The translations under genes were made by a program, and so were the position numbers. From JAHRAW01 sp028066695 (GTDB lineage Bacteria > Pseudomonadota > Gammaproteobacteria > Arenicellales > Poriferihabitantaceae), in contig OY734803.1 of the NCBI GenBank assembly GCA_963457535.1, positions 1,984,001 through 2,048,000 on the forward strand: a stretch of 64,000 nt of DNA, given 5' to 3'. Under the pieces are notes generated by a model. That model was given only the letters and a program-made list of their open reading frames with translations. It made no database searches and was not told the DNA's origin. Of this stretch, positions 50,200-58,662 are shown piece after piece (positions within the stretch are counted from its first letter, which is position 1; each line of letters opens with the position of its first letter).

Positions 50200-51195
50200 A
50201 TGTCCGAATCATTCCGCGCATACCGCATCAACGACAAAGACGGCAAAATCACCGCCGGCTTCACCGAGATGCGCGTCGACGACCTGAGCCCGGGCGAAGT
50301 CGTGGTCAAAGTGCAGTGGTCGGGCGTCAATTACAAGGATGCGCTGGCCGCGACCGGGCGCGGCAAAATCCTGCGGCGCCCGCCGCTGAACGGCGGCATT
50401 GATTTGTCCGGCGTGGTCATGCGCTCCGACAACCGCCGTTTCCGCGAAGGCGACCAGGTGCTGGTCTGCGGCTCCGGACTTTCCGAGACCGTGGACGGCG
50501 GCTACGCCGAAGTCGCGCGCGTCGGCGCCGACAGCGTGGTGCATTTGCCGCGCGGTTTGGATTTGCGCGAGGCGATGGCGATCGGCACCGCCGGCTTCAC
50601 CGCCGCGCTCGCGCTAGCGCGCATGGAGCAAAACGGGCAGCACAAAGACATGGGACCGGTCATGGTCACCGGCGCGACCGGCGGCGTCGGCAGTCTGGCG
50701 ATCAACATTCTGAGCGCGGCCGGCTACCAAGTGGCCGCGCTGACCGGCAAGAAGGAGCGGCACGATTATTTGCGCGAGTTGGGCGCAAGCGAATTCCTCG
50801 ACCGCCGCGAAACCGACTTCGGCTCGCGCCCGCTGGAAAAAGCGCTGTGGGGCGGCGCGGTGGACAACGCCGGCGGCGAGACGCTCACCTGGCTGACGCG
50901 CACCGTCAAACCGCGCGGCAGCATCGCCAGCATCGGCCTGGTGGACGACTTCAAACTGAACACCACGGTGATGCCGTTCATTTTGCGCGGCGTGTCGCTG
51001 CTCGGCATCAACTCGGTGGACATGCCGGTGGAAACGCAGAGCGAAATCTGGGAGCGCCTCGGCGGCGACTGGAAACCGGCCAAACTGGACTTGGTAGCGA
51101 CGCGCGAGGTCGGGTTTGACGGGCTGCCGGAGGTGTTTGACAGTTATTTCGACGGCTCCAACTGGGGGCGGACGCTGGTGAAGATTCAGGAGTAG
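50200..51195 (+). CDS. Acrylyl-CoA reductase AcuI / YhdH-type oxidoreductase
   Basis: A 331-residue MDR reductase of the YhdH/AcuI subgroup. VKVQWSGVNYKDALAATGRGKI, GIDLSGVVMRSDNRRFREGD, the NADPH motif VTGATGGVGSLAINIL, and GSIASIGLVDDFKLNTTVMPFILRGVSLLGI are the subgroup's hallmarks. AcuI converts acrylyl-CoA to propionyl-CoA with NADPH. That fits a genome carrying the full propionyl-CoA to succinyl-CoA route a few kilobases away, though YhdH members also act on other enones. Confidence 0.85.
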   Translation: MSESFRAYRINDKDGKITAGFTEMRVDDLSPGEVVVKVQWSGVNYKDALAATGRGKILRRPPLNGGIDLSGVVMRSDNRRFREGDQVLVCGSGLSETVDGGYAEVARVGADSVVHLPRGLDLREAMAIGTAGFTAALALARMEQNGQHKDMGPVMVTGATGGVGSLAINILSAAGYQVAALTGKKERHDYLRELGASEFLDRRETDFGSRPLEKALWGGAVDNAGGETLTWLTRTVKPRGSIASIGLVDDFKLNTTVMPFILRGVSLLGINSVDMPVETQSEIWERLGGDWKPAKLDLVATREVGFDGLPEVFDSYFDGSNWGRTLVKIQE

Positions 51196-51197
51196 CG

Positions 51198-52094
51198 GTG
51201 AAGTTGGAAACCGCCCCGAAAATTGTCGCGGGCGACTGCCTTCGCTGGCTGCGCGCCGCGACGCGAAGTGTGGATTTGACCTTTCTCGATCCGCCCTTTA
51301 ACCAGGGGCGTTTCTACCGGCGCTTCAACGACAAGCAGGAAGCGGACGCCTACTGGGAATGGATCACCGAAGTACTGGCGGAATTGCGCGCGAAAACTTC
51401 GCCGGGCGGCGCGGTGTATTTCATGCACCGCGAAAAAAACGCCGAGTTTGTGCTGCGCGCGCTGCGGCGTTCCGGGTGGAGTTTTCAAAACCTGATCGTC
51501 TGGAAGAAAATGGCGTCGGCGGTGCCGGGCGGCGCGCGCTTCGGCAAGCACTACCAAATCATCGCGTTCGCCGCCAACGGCGCGAAGACGCGCGTGTTTC
51601 ACAAACTGCGAATTGCGCCGCCGCCGTTGCCGCACCACAAACACGCGCGGCAAAACGGCGTGTATGTCACCGATGTGTGGGACGACATTCGCGAAATGAC
51701 TTCCGGGTATTTCGCCGGCAGGGAGCCGCTGCGCACCGCCGACGGCGCGCGTTTTCACAAACAGCAGTCGCCGGTCGCGCTTCTGTTGCGGATTATTTTG
51801 TCGTCTTCAAAACCGGGCGACTTGGTGCTTGACCCGTTCGCCGGAACCGGAACCACGCCGGCGGTTGCCGGGCAATTGGGGCGGCGCTCCATCGGTGTGG
51901 AAATTGACCCGGAAAATGTCGCGCGCATTGAAGAGCGAATCCGCGCCGCGCGCGCCGCGGATTGCGTGGAGAAATTTTACGAGTATTACCGCCACACGGA
52001 AAACTTTGAATCCATATGGGGCGGCGCGCGCAAAAACTCCGGGCAAAATGCTGAGCAGCGACGGGCCGCCGAAGCGGAAATGCCGGCCGCGTAA
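51198..52094 (+). CDS. DNA adenine/cytosine-N methyltransferase
   Basis: A 298-residue amino-methyltransferase. The catalytic motif IV DPPFNQG is near the N-terminus (residues 31-37), and the SAM-binding motif I DPFAGTGTTP comes later (near 212-221), the beta-class order. RFHKQQSPVALLLRIILSSS and GRRSIGVEIDPENVARIEERI are typical. It starts at GTG 51198, two bases after the AcuI-like gene. No adjacent restriction enzyme of recognised type is seen apart from the HNH gene at 49595, so it may be an orphan methylase. The target site is unknown. Confidence 0.85.
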   Translation: MKLETAPKIVAGDCLRWLRAATRSVDLTFLDPPFNQGRFYRRFNDKQEADAYWEWITEVLAELRAKTSPGGAVYFMHREKNAEFVLRALRRSGWSFQNLIVWKKMASAVPGGARFGKHYQIIAFAANGAKTRVFHKLRIAPPPLPHHKHARQNGVYVTDVWDDIREMTSGYFAGREPLRTADGARFHKQQSPVALLLRIILSSSKPGDLVLDPFAGTGTTPAVAGQLGRRSIGVEIDPENVARIEERIRAARAADCVEKFYEYYRHTENFESIWGGARKNSGQNAEQRRAAEAEMPAA

Positions 52095-52098
52095 CCCG

Positions 52099-52773
52099 CT
52101 ACCGCCGCCGCAGCCACTTCACGAAAAGTTTCGCCGCATACGGAAACGCCGCCAGCAGCAAAAACGAGGCGATGATCGGCGGCGACAGCAGGCCTTTTAC
52201 CGAATCCAATTTCGCCAGTTGCGTGCCGGCGTTGACGAACACCATGCTCGGCGCCAGCATGCCGAGGAACGAGGCCGCGGCGTAGGTCGCGGTGCGGATG
52301 GAAGTCAGCCCCATTACCAGATTGACCGCGAAAAACGGGAAGGCCGGCACCAGCCGAATCGCGAACAAATAGAGCGCGCCTTCTTCGCGGAACTTTTCGC
52401 GGATCTTCGCCAGCCGCGCGCCCATCTTTTTTTGCACCCAGTCGTCAAACAGGTAGCGCGAAATCAAAAACGCGATGGTCGCGCCGGCGGTGGCCGAGAC
52501 CGAGACGATCAGCGAGCCGAGCAGAAAGCCGAACAGCGCGCCGGCGGCGAGGGTCAGCAGCAGCGCGCCGGGAATGGAGGCGGCGGTTACCGCGACATAC
52601 AGCGCGGCGTAGAGCAGCGGCGCCGCGACCGGGTGGCGCGCGCGGTATTCGGCGAGGCGCGCGAGTTGCGACTGGACATAGCCGAGGTTGAGATAGCGCT
52701 CGGGACCGAGATACACCAGCAGCGCGGCGAGCGCGGCGAGCGCGGCGAGGACGGCGATCTTTTTCGCGGACAT
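52099..52773 (-). CDS. TVP38/TMEM64 family inner-membrane protein
   Basis: A 224-residue integral membrane protein of the VTT/SNARE-associated family (TVP38/TMEM64, relatives of DedA). The central amphipathic block LTLAAGALFGFLLGSLIVSVSATAGATIAFLISRYL contains the family GxxFG and G-rich pattern, flanked by RLVPAFPFFAVNLVMGLTSI. About five hydrophobic helices. Proposed roles include lipid scrambling and membrane homeostasis. It converges on the methyltransferase gene and is divergent from nothing; icd lies 13 bases upstream on the same strand. Confidence 0.85.
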   Translation of the reverse strand: MSAKKIAVLAALAALAALLVYLGPERYLNLGYVQSQLARLAEYRARHPVAAPLLYAALYVAVTAASIPGALLLTLAAGALFGFLLGSLIVSVSATAGATIAFLISRYLFDDWVQKKMGARLAKIREKFREEGALYLFAIRLVPAFPFFAVNLVMGLTSIRTATYAAASFLGMLAPSMVFVNAGTQLAKLDSVKGLLSPPIIASFLLLAAFPYAAKLFVKWLRRR

Positions 52774-52786
52774 TTTCGGCGCGCGT

Positions 52787-54037
52787 TTATGCGCGGATTT
52801 TTTCTATCAGCGCGTCGGCGAAGCCGGAGGTGGAGACGGTGGTCGCGCCTTCCAGCAGGCGCGCGAAATCATAGGTCACCGTTTTGTCGGCGAGCGCGGC
52901 GGTGAACGCGGAGTTGATCAGTTCGGCCGCCTCGCGCCAGTTGATGTATTCCAGCATCATCACGCCGGAGAAAATCAGCGACGACGGGTTTACCTTGTTT
53001 TGGTTCGCGTATTTCGGCGCGGTGCCGTGGGTCGCCTCAAACACCGCGACATGGTCGGCGATGTTGGCGCCGGGCGCGATGCCGATGCCGCCGACTTCGG
53101 CGGCGAGCGCGTCCGACAGGTAGTCACCGTTCAGGTTGGTGGTGGCGATCACATCAAACTCGGACGGGCGCAGCAGCATCAGTTGAAACATGATGTCGGC
53201 GATGCGGTCCTTGACTAGAATTTTCCCCGGCGGCATTTTGCCGTCATGCGATTTCCACAATTCCTCCTCGGTGACCACATGCTCGCGGTATTCCCGCGTC
53301 GCCACTTCGTAGCCCCAGTTGCGAAACGCGCCTTCGGTGAATTTCATGATGTTGCCTTTGTGCACCAGCGTAACGCTGGCGCGGCCGCGCTCTATCGCGT
53401 ATTCCAGCGCCTTGCGCACCAGCCGCTTGCTGGCATGCGCGCTGACCGGTTTTACGCCGAGCCCGGCCTCGTCAAAAAATTCCGCCTGCATTTCCTCGCG
53501 CAAGAACTTCGCGAGTTTTCGGTTCTCGGCGCCGCCGGACGGGTATTCAATGCCGGCGTACACATCCTCGGTGTTCTCGCGAAAGATGACCACATCCACT
53601 TCCTCCGGCTTTCGCAGCGGCGACGGCACGCCCGGAAAATACCGCACCGGGCGCACGCACGCGTATAAATCCATGTTCTGGCGCAGCGAGACATTGAGCG
53701 AGCGAAACCCGCCGCCGACCGGCGTGGTCAGCGGGCCCTTGATGGACACCACCAAATCGCGCAGCGCCTCCACCGTTTCCGCCGGAAAATAATCGCCGGC
53801 ATATTTGCCCGCGGCTTTTTCGCCGAGATACAACTCGCACCAGCGCGCCGCGCGCCGCCCGCCGTAGGCCTTCTCCACGGCCGCGTCCCACACCCGCAGC
53901 GCGGCCGTCATGATGTCGGCGCCGATGCCGTCGCCTTCTATGTAGCCGAGGATCGGGCGCTCCGGCACCGCCAGTTTGCCGTCGCGGATGGAAATTTTTT
54001 CGCCGTCTTTCGGCAGTCGGATGTGCTGGTAGGTCAT
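52787..54037 (-). CDS. icd: NADP-dependent isocitrate dehydrogenase
   Basis: A 416-residue TCA-cycle enzyme converting isocitrate to 2-oxoglutarate. KGPLTTPVGGGFRSLNVSLRQ matches the E. coli enzyme exactly in spacing, placing Ser 113, the site phosphorylated by AceK, at the same number. VIFRENTEDVYAGIE and NGDYLSDALAAEVGGIGIAPGAN complete the substrate and cofactor signature. Length equals the E. coli protein (416). Its upstream region faces the LOG gene across about 116 bases. Confidence 0.97.
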   Translation of the reverse strand: MTYQHIRLPKDGEKISIRDGKLAVPERPILGYIEGDGIGADIMTAALRVWDAAVEKAYGGRRAARWCELYLGEKAAGKYAGDYFPAETVEALRDLVVSIKGPLTTPVGGGFRSLNVSLRQNMDLYACVRPVRYFPGVPSPLRKPEEVDVVIFRENTEDVYAGIEYPSGGAENRKLAKFLREEMQAEFFDEAGLGVKPVSAHASKRLVRKALEYAIERGRASVTLVHKGNIMKFTEGAFRNWGYEVATREYREHVVTEEELWKSHDGKMPPGKILVKDRIADIMFQLMLLRPSEFDVIATTNLNGDYLSDALAAEVGGIGIAPGANIADHVAVFEATHGTAPKYANQNKVNPSSLIFSGVMMLEYINWREAAELINSAFTAALADKTVTYDFARLLEGATTVSTSGFADALIEKIRA

Positions 54038-54112
54038 GGTCGTTTTTTCGGGGGAATCGGTTGCGCGCGGATTTTACACCAGCGCGCGCAAGCGCGCGGC
54101 GGCGCAATGCAA

Positions 54113-54124
54113 TACACTTGCGCC
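54113..54124 (+). promoter_or_regulatory. TACACT -10 candidate before the LOG gene
   Basis: TACACTTGCGCC at 54113-54124 is identical to the sequence at 54712-54723 before the mutase gene. The TACACT part fits a -10 hexamer; -35 elements are weak in both. Confidence 0.35.
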
Positions 54125-54153
54125 GGGCGGACTGCGCCGAAAACCACACAACG

Positions 54154-54702
54154 ATGAAAAGAATCTGCGTATATTGCGGCGCGCGCGCGGGCAACCGGGC
54201 GGAATACGCGTCCGCGGCCGAGGCGCTCGGCCGCGAACTCGCGCAGCGCGGCATCGGCCTGGTCTACGGCGGCGGCTCGCGCGGGCTGATGGGGCGGGTC
54301 GCCGGCGGCGCGGCCGCGCATGGCGGCGAGACGCTCGGCATCATTCCAAAATCGCTGTTTGACCGCGAAGGCGCGGACAGCATGCTCGGCGAATTGCGCG
54401 TGGTGGAAACCATGCACGAGCGCAAGGCGCTGATGGCCTCGCTCGCCGACGGGTTTGTCGCGCTGCCGGGCGGGCTTGGCACACTGGAGGAACTGTTTGA
54501 AGCGCTCGCCTGGGCGAAACTGGATTTTCACAACAAGCCGTGCGCGCTGCTGAATTCGTGCGGCTACTACGACAGCCTCGCCGAAATGCTGCGGCATTCG
54601 GTCGCCGAGGGGTTTCTCAAGGACGAGCCGAACGGCCTGATGATCGTGGAAAACGAGCCGGCGCGGCTGCTCGACCGCATGCTCGGCGAGGCGCGCGCAT
54701 AG
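54154..54702 (+). CDS. LOG family phosphoribohydrolase (TIGR00730)
   Basis: A 182-residue Rossmann-fold enzyme of the LOG/YgdH family, often mis-named lysine decarboxylase. RICVYCGARAGNRAEYASAA at the N-terminus, LVYGGGSRGLMG, ETMHERKALMASLADGFVAL and the catalytic PGGLGTLEELFEALAW motif are complete. Family members cleave cytokinin or purine nucleoside 5'-monophosphates to base and ribose 5-phosphate, and are thought to take part in nucleotide salvage. It stands alone between icd (divergent) and the mutase gene. Confidence 0.92.
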   Translation: MKRICVYCGARAGNRAEYASAAEALGRELAQRGIGLVYGGGSRGLMGRVAGGAAAHGGETLGIIPKSLFDREGADSMLGELRVVETMHERKALMASLADGFVALPGGLGTLEELFEALAWAKLDFHNKPCALLNSCGYYDSLAEMLRHSVAEGFLKDEPNGLMIVENEPARLLDRMLGEARA

Positions 54703-54711
54703 GCGTTGCGC

Positions 54712-54723
54712 TACACTTGCGCC
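54712..54723 (+). promoter_or_regulatory. TACACT -10 candidate before the methylmalonyl-CoA mutase gene
   Basis: TACACTTGCGCC repeats the sequence found before the LOG gene and lies 41 bases before the GTG start of the mutase gene. No cobalamin riboswitch-like structure is recognisable in the short spacer. Confidence 0.35.
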
Positions 54724-54763
54724 ACTGGTCATTATTAATGCCATTGAAGATGGCGGAGGAATA

Positions 54764-56965
54764 GTGGGGGACTTTGAGACGGCATCCGCGGCCGAAAAAG
54801 ACCGCGCGGCGCGCTGGCGCGAGTTGGCGACGCGGGAATTGCGCGGCAAAACGCCCGACGAAATCCGCTGGCGGACGCCGGAAGGCATAGACATCAAGCC
54901 GCTCTACACGCCGGCCGATCTGGAGGAGATCGCCGCGCTGGACACCCTGCCCGGGCTGCCGCCCTACACCCGCGGCGCGCGCGCCAGCATGTATGCCGGG
55001 CGGCCGTGGACCATCCGCCAATACGCCGGCTTTTCCACCGCCGAGGAATCCAACGCGTTCTACCGCCGCGCGCTCGCCGCCGGGCAGACCGGGCTGTCGG
55101 TCGCGTTTGACCTGGCGACGCACCGCGGCTACGACTCCGACCACCCGCGCGTGGAAGGCGACGTCGGCAAGGCCGGAGTCGCGGTGGACACGGTGGAGGA
55201 CATGAAAATTTTGTTTGACAAAATTCCGCTGGACAAAATGTCGGTGTCCATGACCATGAACGGCGCGGCGCTTCCGGTCATGGCGATGTATGTGGTCGCG
55301 GCCGAAGAGCAGGGCGTTGACGCGGCCGCGCTGTCGGGCACGCTGCAAAACGACATCCTCAAGGAATTCATGGTGCGCAACACCTACATCTACCCGCCCA
55401 AGCCGTCCATGCGCATAGTCGCCGACATCATCGCGCACGCGGCCGCGAACATGCCGAAGTTCAACCCGATTTCCATTTCCGGCTACCACATGCAGGAAGC
55501 CGGCGCGACCTGCGTGCAGGAACTCGCGTTCACGCTCGCCGACGGCGTGGAGTATGTGCGCGCCGCGATCGCCGCCGGGCTGGAGGTCGACAGTTTCGCG
55601 CCGCGCCTGTCGTTTTTCTTCGCGACCGGCATGAACTTTTTCATGGAAGTCGCCAAGTTGCGCGCGGCGCGCGCGCTGTGGGCCGAGTTGATGCGGAAAA
55701 ATTTCTCGCCGCGCGACCCGCGCTCGCTCGCGCTGCGCACCCACTGCCAGACCTCCGGCGTCAGTCTGGCCGCCTCCGACCCGCACAACAACATCATCCG
55801 CACCACCGTGGAGGCGATGGCCGCGGTGCTCGGCGGCACGCAGTCGCTGCACACCAATTCCTTTGACGAGGCGCTGGCGTTGCCCTCCGAATTTGCCGCG
55901 CGCATTGCGCGCAACACGCAATTGCTGCTGCGCCACGAAGCCGGGCTCACGCATGTGGTGGATCCGCTGGCCGGCTCGTATTACCTGGAAAGCCTGACGC
56001 ACAGTTTGATGCATGCGGCGAACGACTTGATCGGCGAAGTGGAGGCGCTCGGCGGCATGACCGAGGCGATTGAGGCCGGTATGCCGAAGCAGCGCATTGA
56101 AGAGGCCGCGGCGCGCCGCCAGGCGCGCATCGATCGCGGCGAAGAAGTGATCGTCGGCGTCAACAAATTCCGCGCGGAAAATGTTGAGGAGGACGAGGAA
56201 GTGGAAATTCGCGTGGTGGACAACCACGCGGTGCGCGATTCGCAGATTCGCCGGCTGCGGCAGGTGCGCGAAAGCCGCGACGCAAAAACCTGCGAGCGCG
56301 CGCTCGGCGCGCTGACCGAACTCGCCGAAAAAAACCGCGGCAACCTGCTGGAGGCGGCGATCGCCGCGGCGCGCGCGCGCGCCAGCGTCGGCGAAATCTC
56401 CGGCGCGCTGGAGCGCGTCTACCGCCGCCACCGCGCCGAATCGCGCGCGCTCGGCGGCGTCTACCGCGACGAATACGAGGGCGATTCGCAATTTGGAGAA
56501 TTGATGCGGCGCAGCGCGGATTTCGCGCGCGAGACCGGCCGCCGCCCGCGCATGCTGGTGGTGAAACTCGGGCAGGACGGCCACGACCGCGGCGCCAAGA
56601 TCATCGCCGCGGCTTTCGCCGACATCGGTTTTGATGTGGACATCGGCCCGCTGTTTCAAACGCCGGACGAGGCCGCGCGCCAGGCGCTGGAAAACGATGT
56701 GCACATCATCGGCGTCTCCACCCAAGCCGGCGGCCACCGCACGCTGGTGCCGGGGCTGCTGGAGGCGATGCGCCGCGAAAAGTGCGGCGACATTCGCGTG
56801 GTCTGCGGCGGCGTCATTCCGCCGCGCGACGCCGAGGAGTTGCGCCGCGCCGGAGTCGCCGCGGTGTTCGGGCCCGGCGCGAACATACTGGACGCGGCCG
56901 CCGAAGTGCTGGACATTTTGGGCGGCGCGCCCGCGCACGCCGGTGGAGACGGGACGCATGCGTAA
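54764..56965 (+). CDS. Methylmalonyl-CoA mutase
   Basis: A 733-residue adenosylcobalamin enzyme that rearranges (R)-methylmalonyl-CoA to succinyl-CoA. The N-terminal barrel shows PLYTPADLE, GLPPYTRGARASMYAGRPWT, QYAGFSTAEESN, QTGLSVAFDLATHRGYDSDH and SISGYHMQEAGA. The C-terminal B12-binding domain (about 590-725) has the histidine motif GQDGHDRGAK and GVSTQAGGHRTL, GGVIPPRDAEEL. It is a full-length fused-subunit enzyme starting at GTG 54764. Its stop overlaps the carboxylase start by eight bases, placing it at the head of the propionyl-CoA operon. Confidence 0.96.
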   Translation: MGDFETASAAEKDRAARWRELATRELRGKTPDEIRWRTPEGIDIKPLYTPADLEEIAALDTLPGLPPYTRGARASMYAGRPWTIRQYAGFSTAEESNAFYRRALAAGQTGLSVAFDLATHRGYDSDHPRVEGDVGKAGVAVDTVEDMKILFDKIPLDKMSVSMTMNGAALPVMAMYVVAAEEQGVDAAALSGTLQNDILKEFMVRNTYIYPPKPSMRIVADIIAHAAANMPKFNPISISGYHMQEAGATCVQELAFTLADGVEYVRAAIAAGLEVDSFAPRLSFFFATGMNFFMEVAKLRAARALWAELMRKNFSPRDPRSLALRTHCQTSGVSLAASDPHNNIIRTTVEAMAAVLGGTQSLHTNSFDEALALPSEFAARIARNTQLLLRHEAGLTHVVDPLAGSYYLESLTHSLMHAANDLIGEVEALGGMTEAIEAGMPKQRIEEAAARRQARIDRGEEVIVGVNKFRAENVEEDEEVEIRVVDNHAVRDSQIRRLRQVRESRDAKTCERALGALTELAEKNRGNLLEAAIAAARARASVGEISGALERVYRRHRAESRALGGVYRDEYEGDSQFGELMRRSADFARETGRRPRMLVVKLGQDGHDRGAKIIAAAFADIGFDVDIGPLFQTPDEAARQALENDVHIIGVSTQAGGHRTLVPGLLEAMRREKCGDIRVVCGGVIPPRDAEELRRAGVAAVFGPGANILDAAAEVLDILGGAPAHAGGDGTHA

Positions 56966-58490
56966 GATCATCCAACAACTGGAGCAAAAACGCGCGCGCG
57001 CAAAACTCGGCGGCGGCGAGGATCGCATCGCCGCGCAGCACGCCAAGGGCAAACTGACCGCGCGCGAGCGCATTGAAGTCCTGTTTGACGAGGGAAGTTT
57101 TGAGGAGTGGGACATTTTCGTCGAACACCGCTGCACCGATTTCGGCATGCGCGAAAAAAGCGTGCCCGGCGACGGCGTGGTCACCGGCTACGGCGAAATC
57201 AACGGCCGGCTCGCGTTCATTTACAGCCAGGACTTCACCGTGTTCGGCGGTTCGCTGTCGGAGGCGCACGCCGAAAAAATCTGCAAGGTCATGGACCAGG
57301 CGGTGAAAGTCGGCGCGCCGCTCATCGGCATCAGCGACTCGGGCGGCGCGCGCATTCAGGAGGGCATCGCCTCGCTCGGCGGTTATGCCGAGGTGTTTCA
57401 GCGCAATGTGCTGGCCTCCGGCGTGGTGCCGCAAATTTCGCTGGTCATGGGCCCGTGCGCCGGCGGCGCGGTGTATTCGCCGGCGATCACCGATTTTGTT
57501 TTCATGGTGGAAGACAGCTCCTACATGTTCGTCACCGGCCCCGATGTCGCGCGCACCGTGACGCACGAGGAAGTCAGCGCCGAGGAACTGGGCGGCGCGT
57601 CCGCGCACACCACCAAATCCGGCGTCGCCGACCTCGCCTTCGCCAACGATGTGGACGCGCTGCTGGCGGCGCGGCGGCTGTTTGACTTTTTGCCGTCCGA
57701 CAACCGCGCGCGCGCGCCGCGCCGCGGCGGCGGCGACCCGGCGTCGCGCTGCGAAAAATCGCTGGACACGCTGGTTCCGGAAAACCCGAGCCAGCCGTAT
57801 GACATCAAGGAAGTCATTGAGAAGATCGCCGACGACCGGGATTTTTTCGAACTGCAGCCGAACTACGCGAAAAACCTGGTCATCGGTTTCGCGCGCATGC
57901 GCGGGCGCAGCGTCGGCATCGTCGCCAACCAGCCGCTGACCCTGGCCGGTTGCCTGGACATCAACGCCTCGGTCAAGGGCGCGCGCTTCGTTCGTTTTTG
58001 CGACGCCTTTAACATTCCGCTGGTGACGCTCGTGGATGTGCCCGGCTTCATGCCCGGCAGCGCGCAGGAGCACGGCGGCATCATCCGCCACGGCGCCAAG
58101 TTGCTGTATGCCTACGCCGAGGCGACCGTGCCGAAAGTCACCGTGATAACGCGCAAGGCCTACGGCGGCGCGTATGACGTGATGGCCTCCAAGCATTTGC
58201 GCGGCGATGTCAACTTCGCCTGGCCGAGCGCCGAGATTGCGGTCATGGGACCCAAAGGCGCGGTGGAAATTATTTTCCGCGAAGAAGCAAAAGACGCCGC
58301 CGCGCTGGAAGCGCGCACCGCCGACTACCGCGAAAAATTCGCCAACCCTTTCGTCGCCGGCCGCCGCGGCTACATAGACGACGTAATCCTCCCGCGCGAC
58401 ACCCGCGAACGCGTCTGCCGCTCCCTGAAAATGCTGCGCGGCAAACGGCTGGAGAATCCGTGGAGGAAGCATGGTAATATTCCGCTGTAG
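56958..58490 (+). CDS. pccB: Propionyl-CoA carboxylase beta subunit
   Basis: A 510-residue carboxyltransferase that moves the carboxyl group from biotin to propionyl-CoA. The crotonase-like halves show KGKLTARERIEVLFDEGSF, DGVVTGYGEINGRLAFIYSQ, SDSGGARIQEGIASLGGYAE, MGPCAGGAVYSPAITDF, GGASAHTTKSGVAD and VDVPGFMPGSAQEHGGIIRH, and ITRKAYGGAYDVMASKHL. The sequence matches PccB rather than AccD or MccB. The alpha subunit follows only after a 0.9 kb interruption by an NYN gene with its own promoter. Confidence 0.94.
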   Translation: MRKIIQQLEQKRARAKLGGGEDRIAAQHAKGKLTARERIEVLFDEGSFEEWDIFVEHRCTDFGMREKSVPGDGVVTGYGEINGRLAFIYSQDFTVFGGSLSEAHAEKICKVMDQAVKVGAPLIGISDSGGARIQEGIASLGGYAEVFQRNVLASGVVPQISLVMGPCAGGAVYSPAITDFVFMVEDSSYMFVTGPDVARTVTHEEVSAEELGGASAHTTKSGVADLAFANDVDALLAARRLFDFLPSDNRARAPRRGGGDPASRCEKSLDTLVPENPSQPYDIKEVIEKIADDRDFFELQPNYAKNLVIGFARMRGRSVGIVANQPLTLAGCLDINASVKGARFVRFCDAFNIPLVTLVDVPGFMPGSAQEHGGIIRHGAKLLYAYAEATVPKVTVITRKAYGGAYDVMASKHLRGDVNFAWPSAEIAVMGPKGAVEIIFREEAKDAAALEARTADYREKFANPFVAGRRGYIDDVILPRDTRERVCRSLKMLRGKRLENPWRKHGNIPL

Positions 58491-58530
58491 TCGGATGTGC
58501 ATGCCCCCCTATCGACCGCTATCATGGGAC

Positions 58531-58559
58531 TTGACATCCGGGCGATTGCCTGATATTCT
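58531..58559 (+). promoter_or_regulatory. Strong sigma-70 promoter for the NYN gene
   Basis: TTGACA (58531-58536), a 17-base spacer and TATTCT (58554-58559) give a near-consensus promoter in the gap after pccB. The transcript would start near 58566, about 100 bases before the NYN start codon, with the palindrome at 58594 inside the leader. Confidence 0.65.
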
Positions 58560-58593
58560 TCCATAATCCGCCCCATGGCAGTACGCCTTGCTC

Positions 58594-58607
58594 CTCGCGA
58601 TCGCGAG
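58594..58607. repeat. Perfect 14-base palindrome in the NYN leader
   Basis: CTCGCGATCGCGAG is self-complementary over all 14 bases and lies just downstream of the promoter start, a classic operator position. It contains the GCGATCGC octamer. A T-rich tract (58618-58645) follows. Confidence 0.55.
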
Positions 58608-58662
58608 TGAGGCCGATCCCTTGGGGCTTTTTCTTGTCTTTTTTCCATGCCAGAGGGAGAAC

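Noticed and set aside
54703..54763. Cobalamin riboswitch before the B12-dependent mutase
   Set aside because: Only about 60 bases are available and the conserved B12-box sequence is absent.
54617..57184. An 855-codon minus-strand frame across the mutase gene
   Set aside because: It lies antisense to a full-length methylmalonyl-CoA mutase with all motifs; the composition (runs of RARR, HRV, AVV) is that of a high-GC shadow frame.
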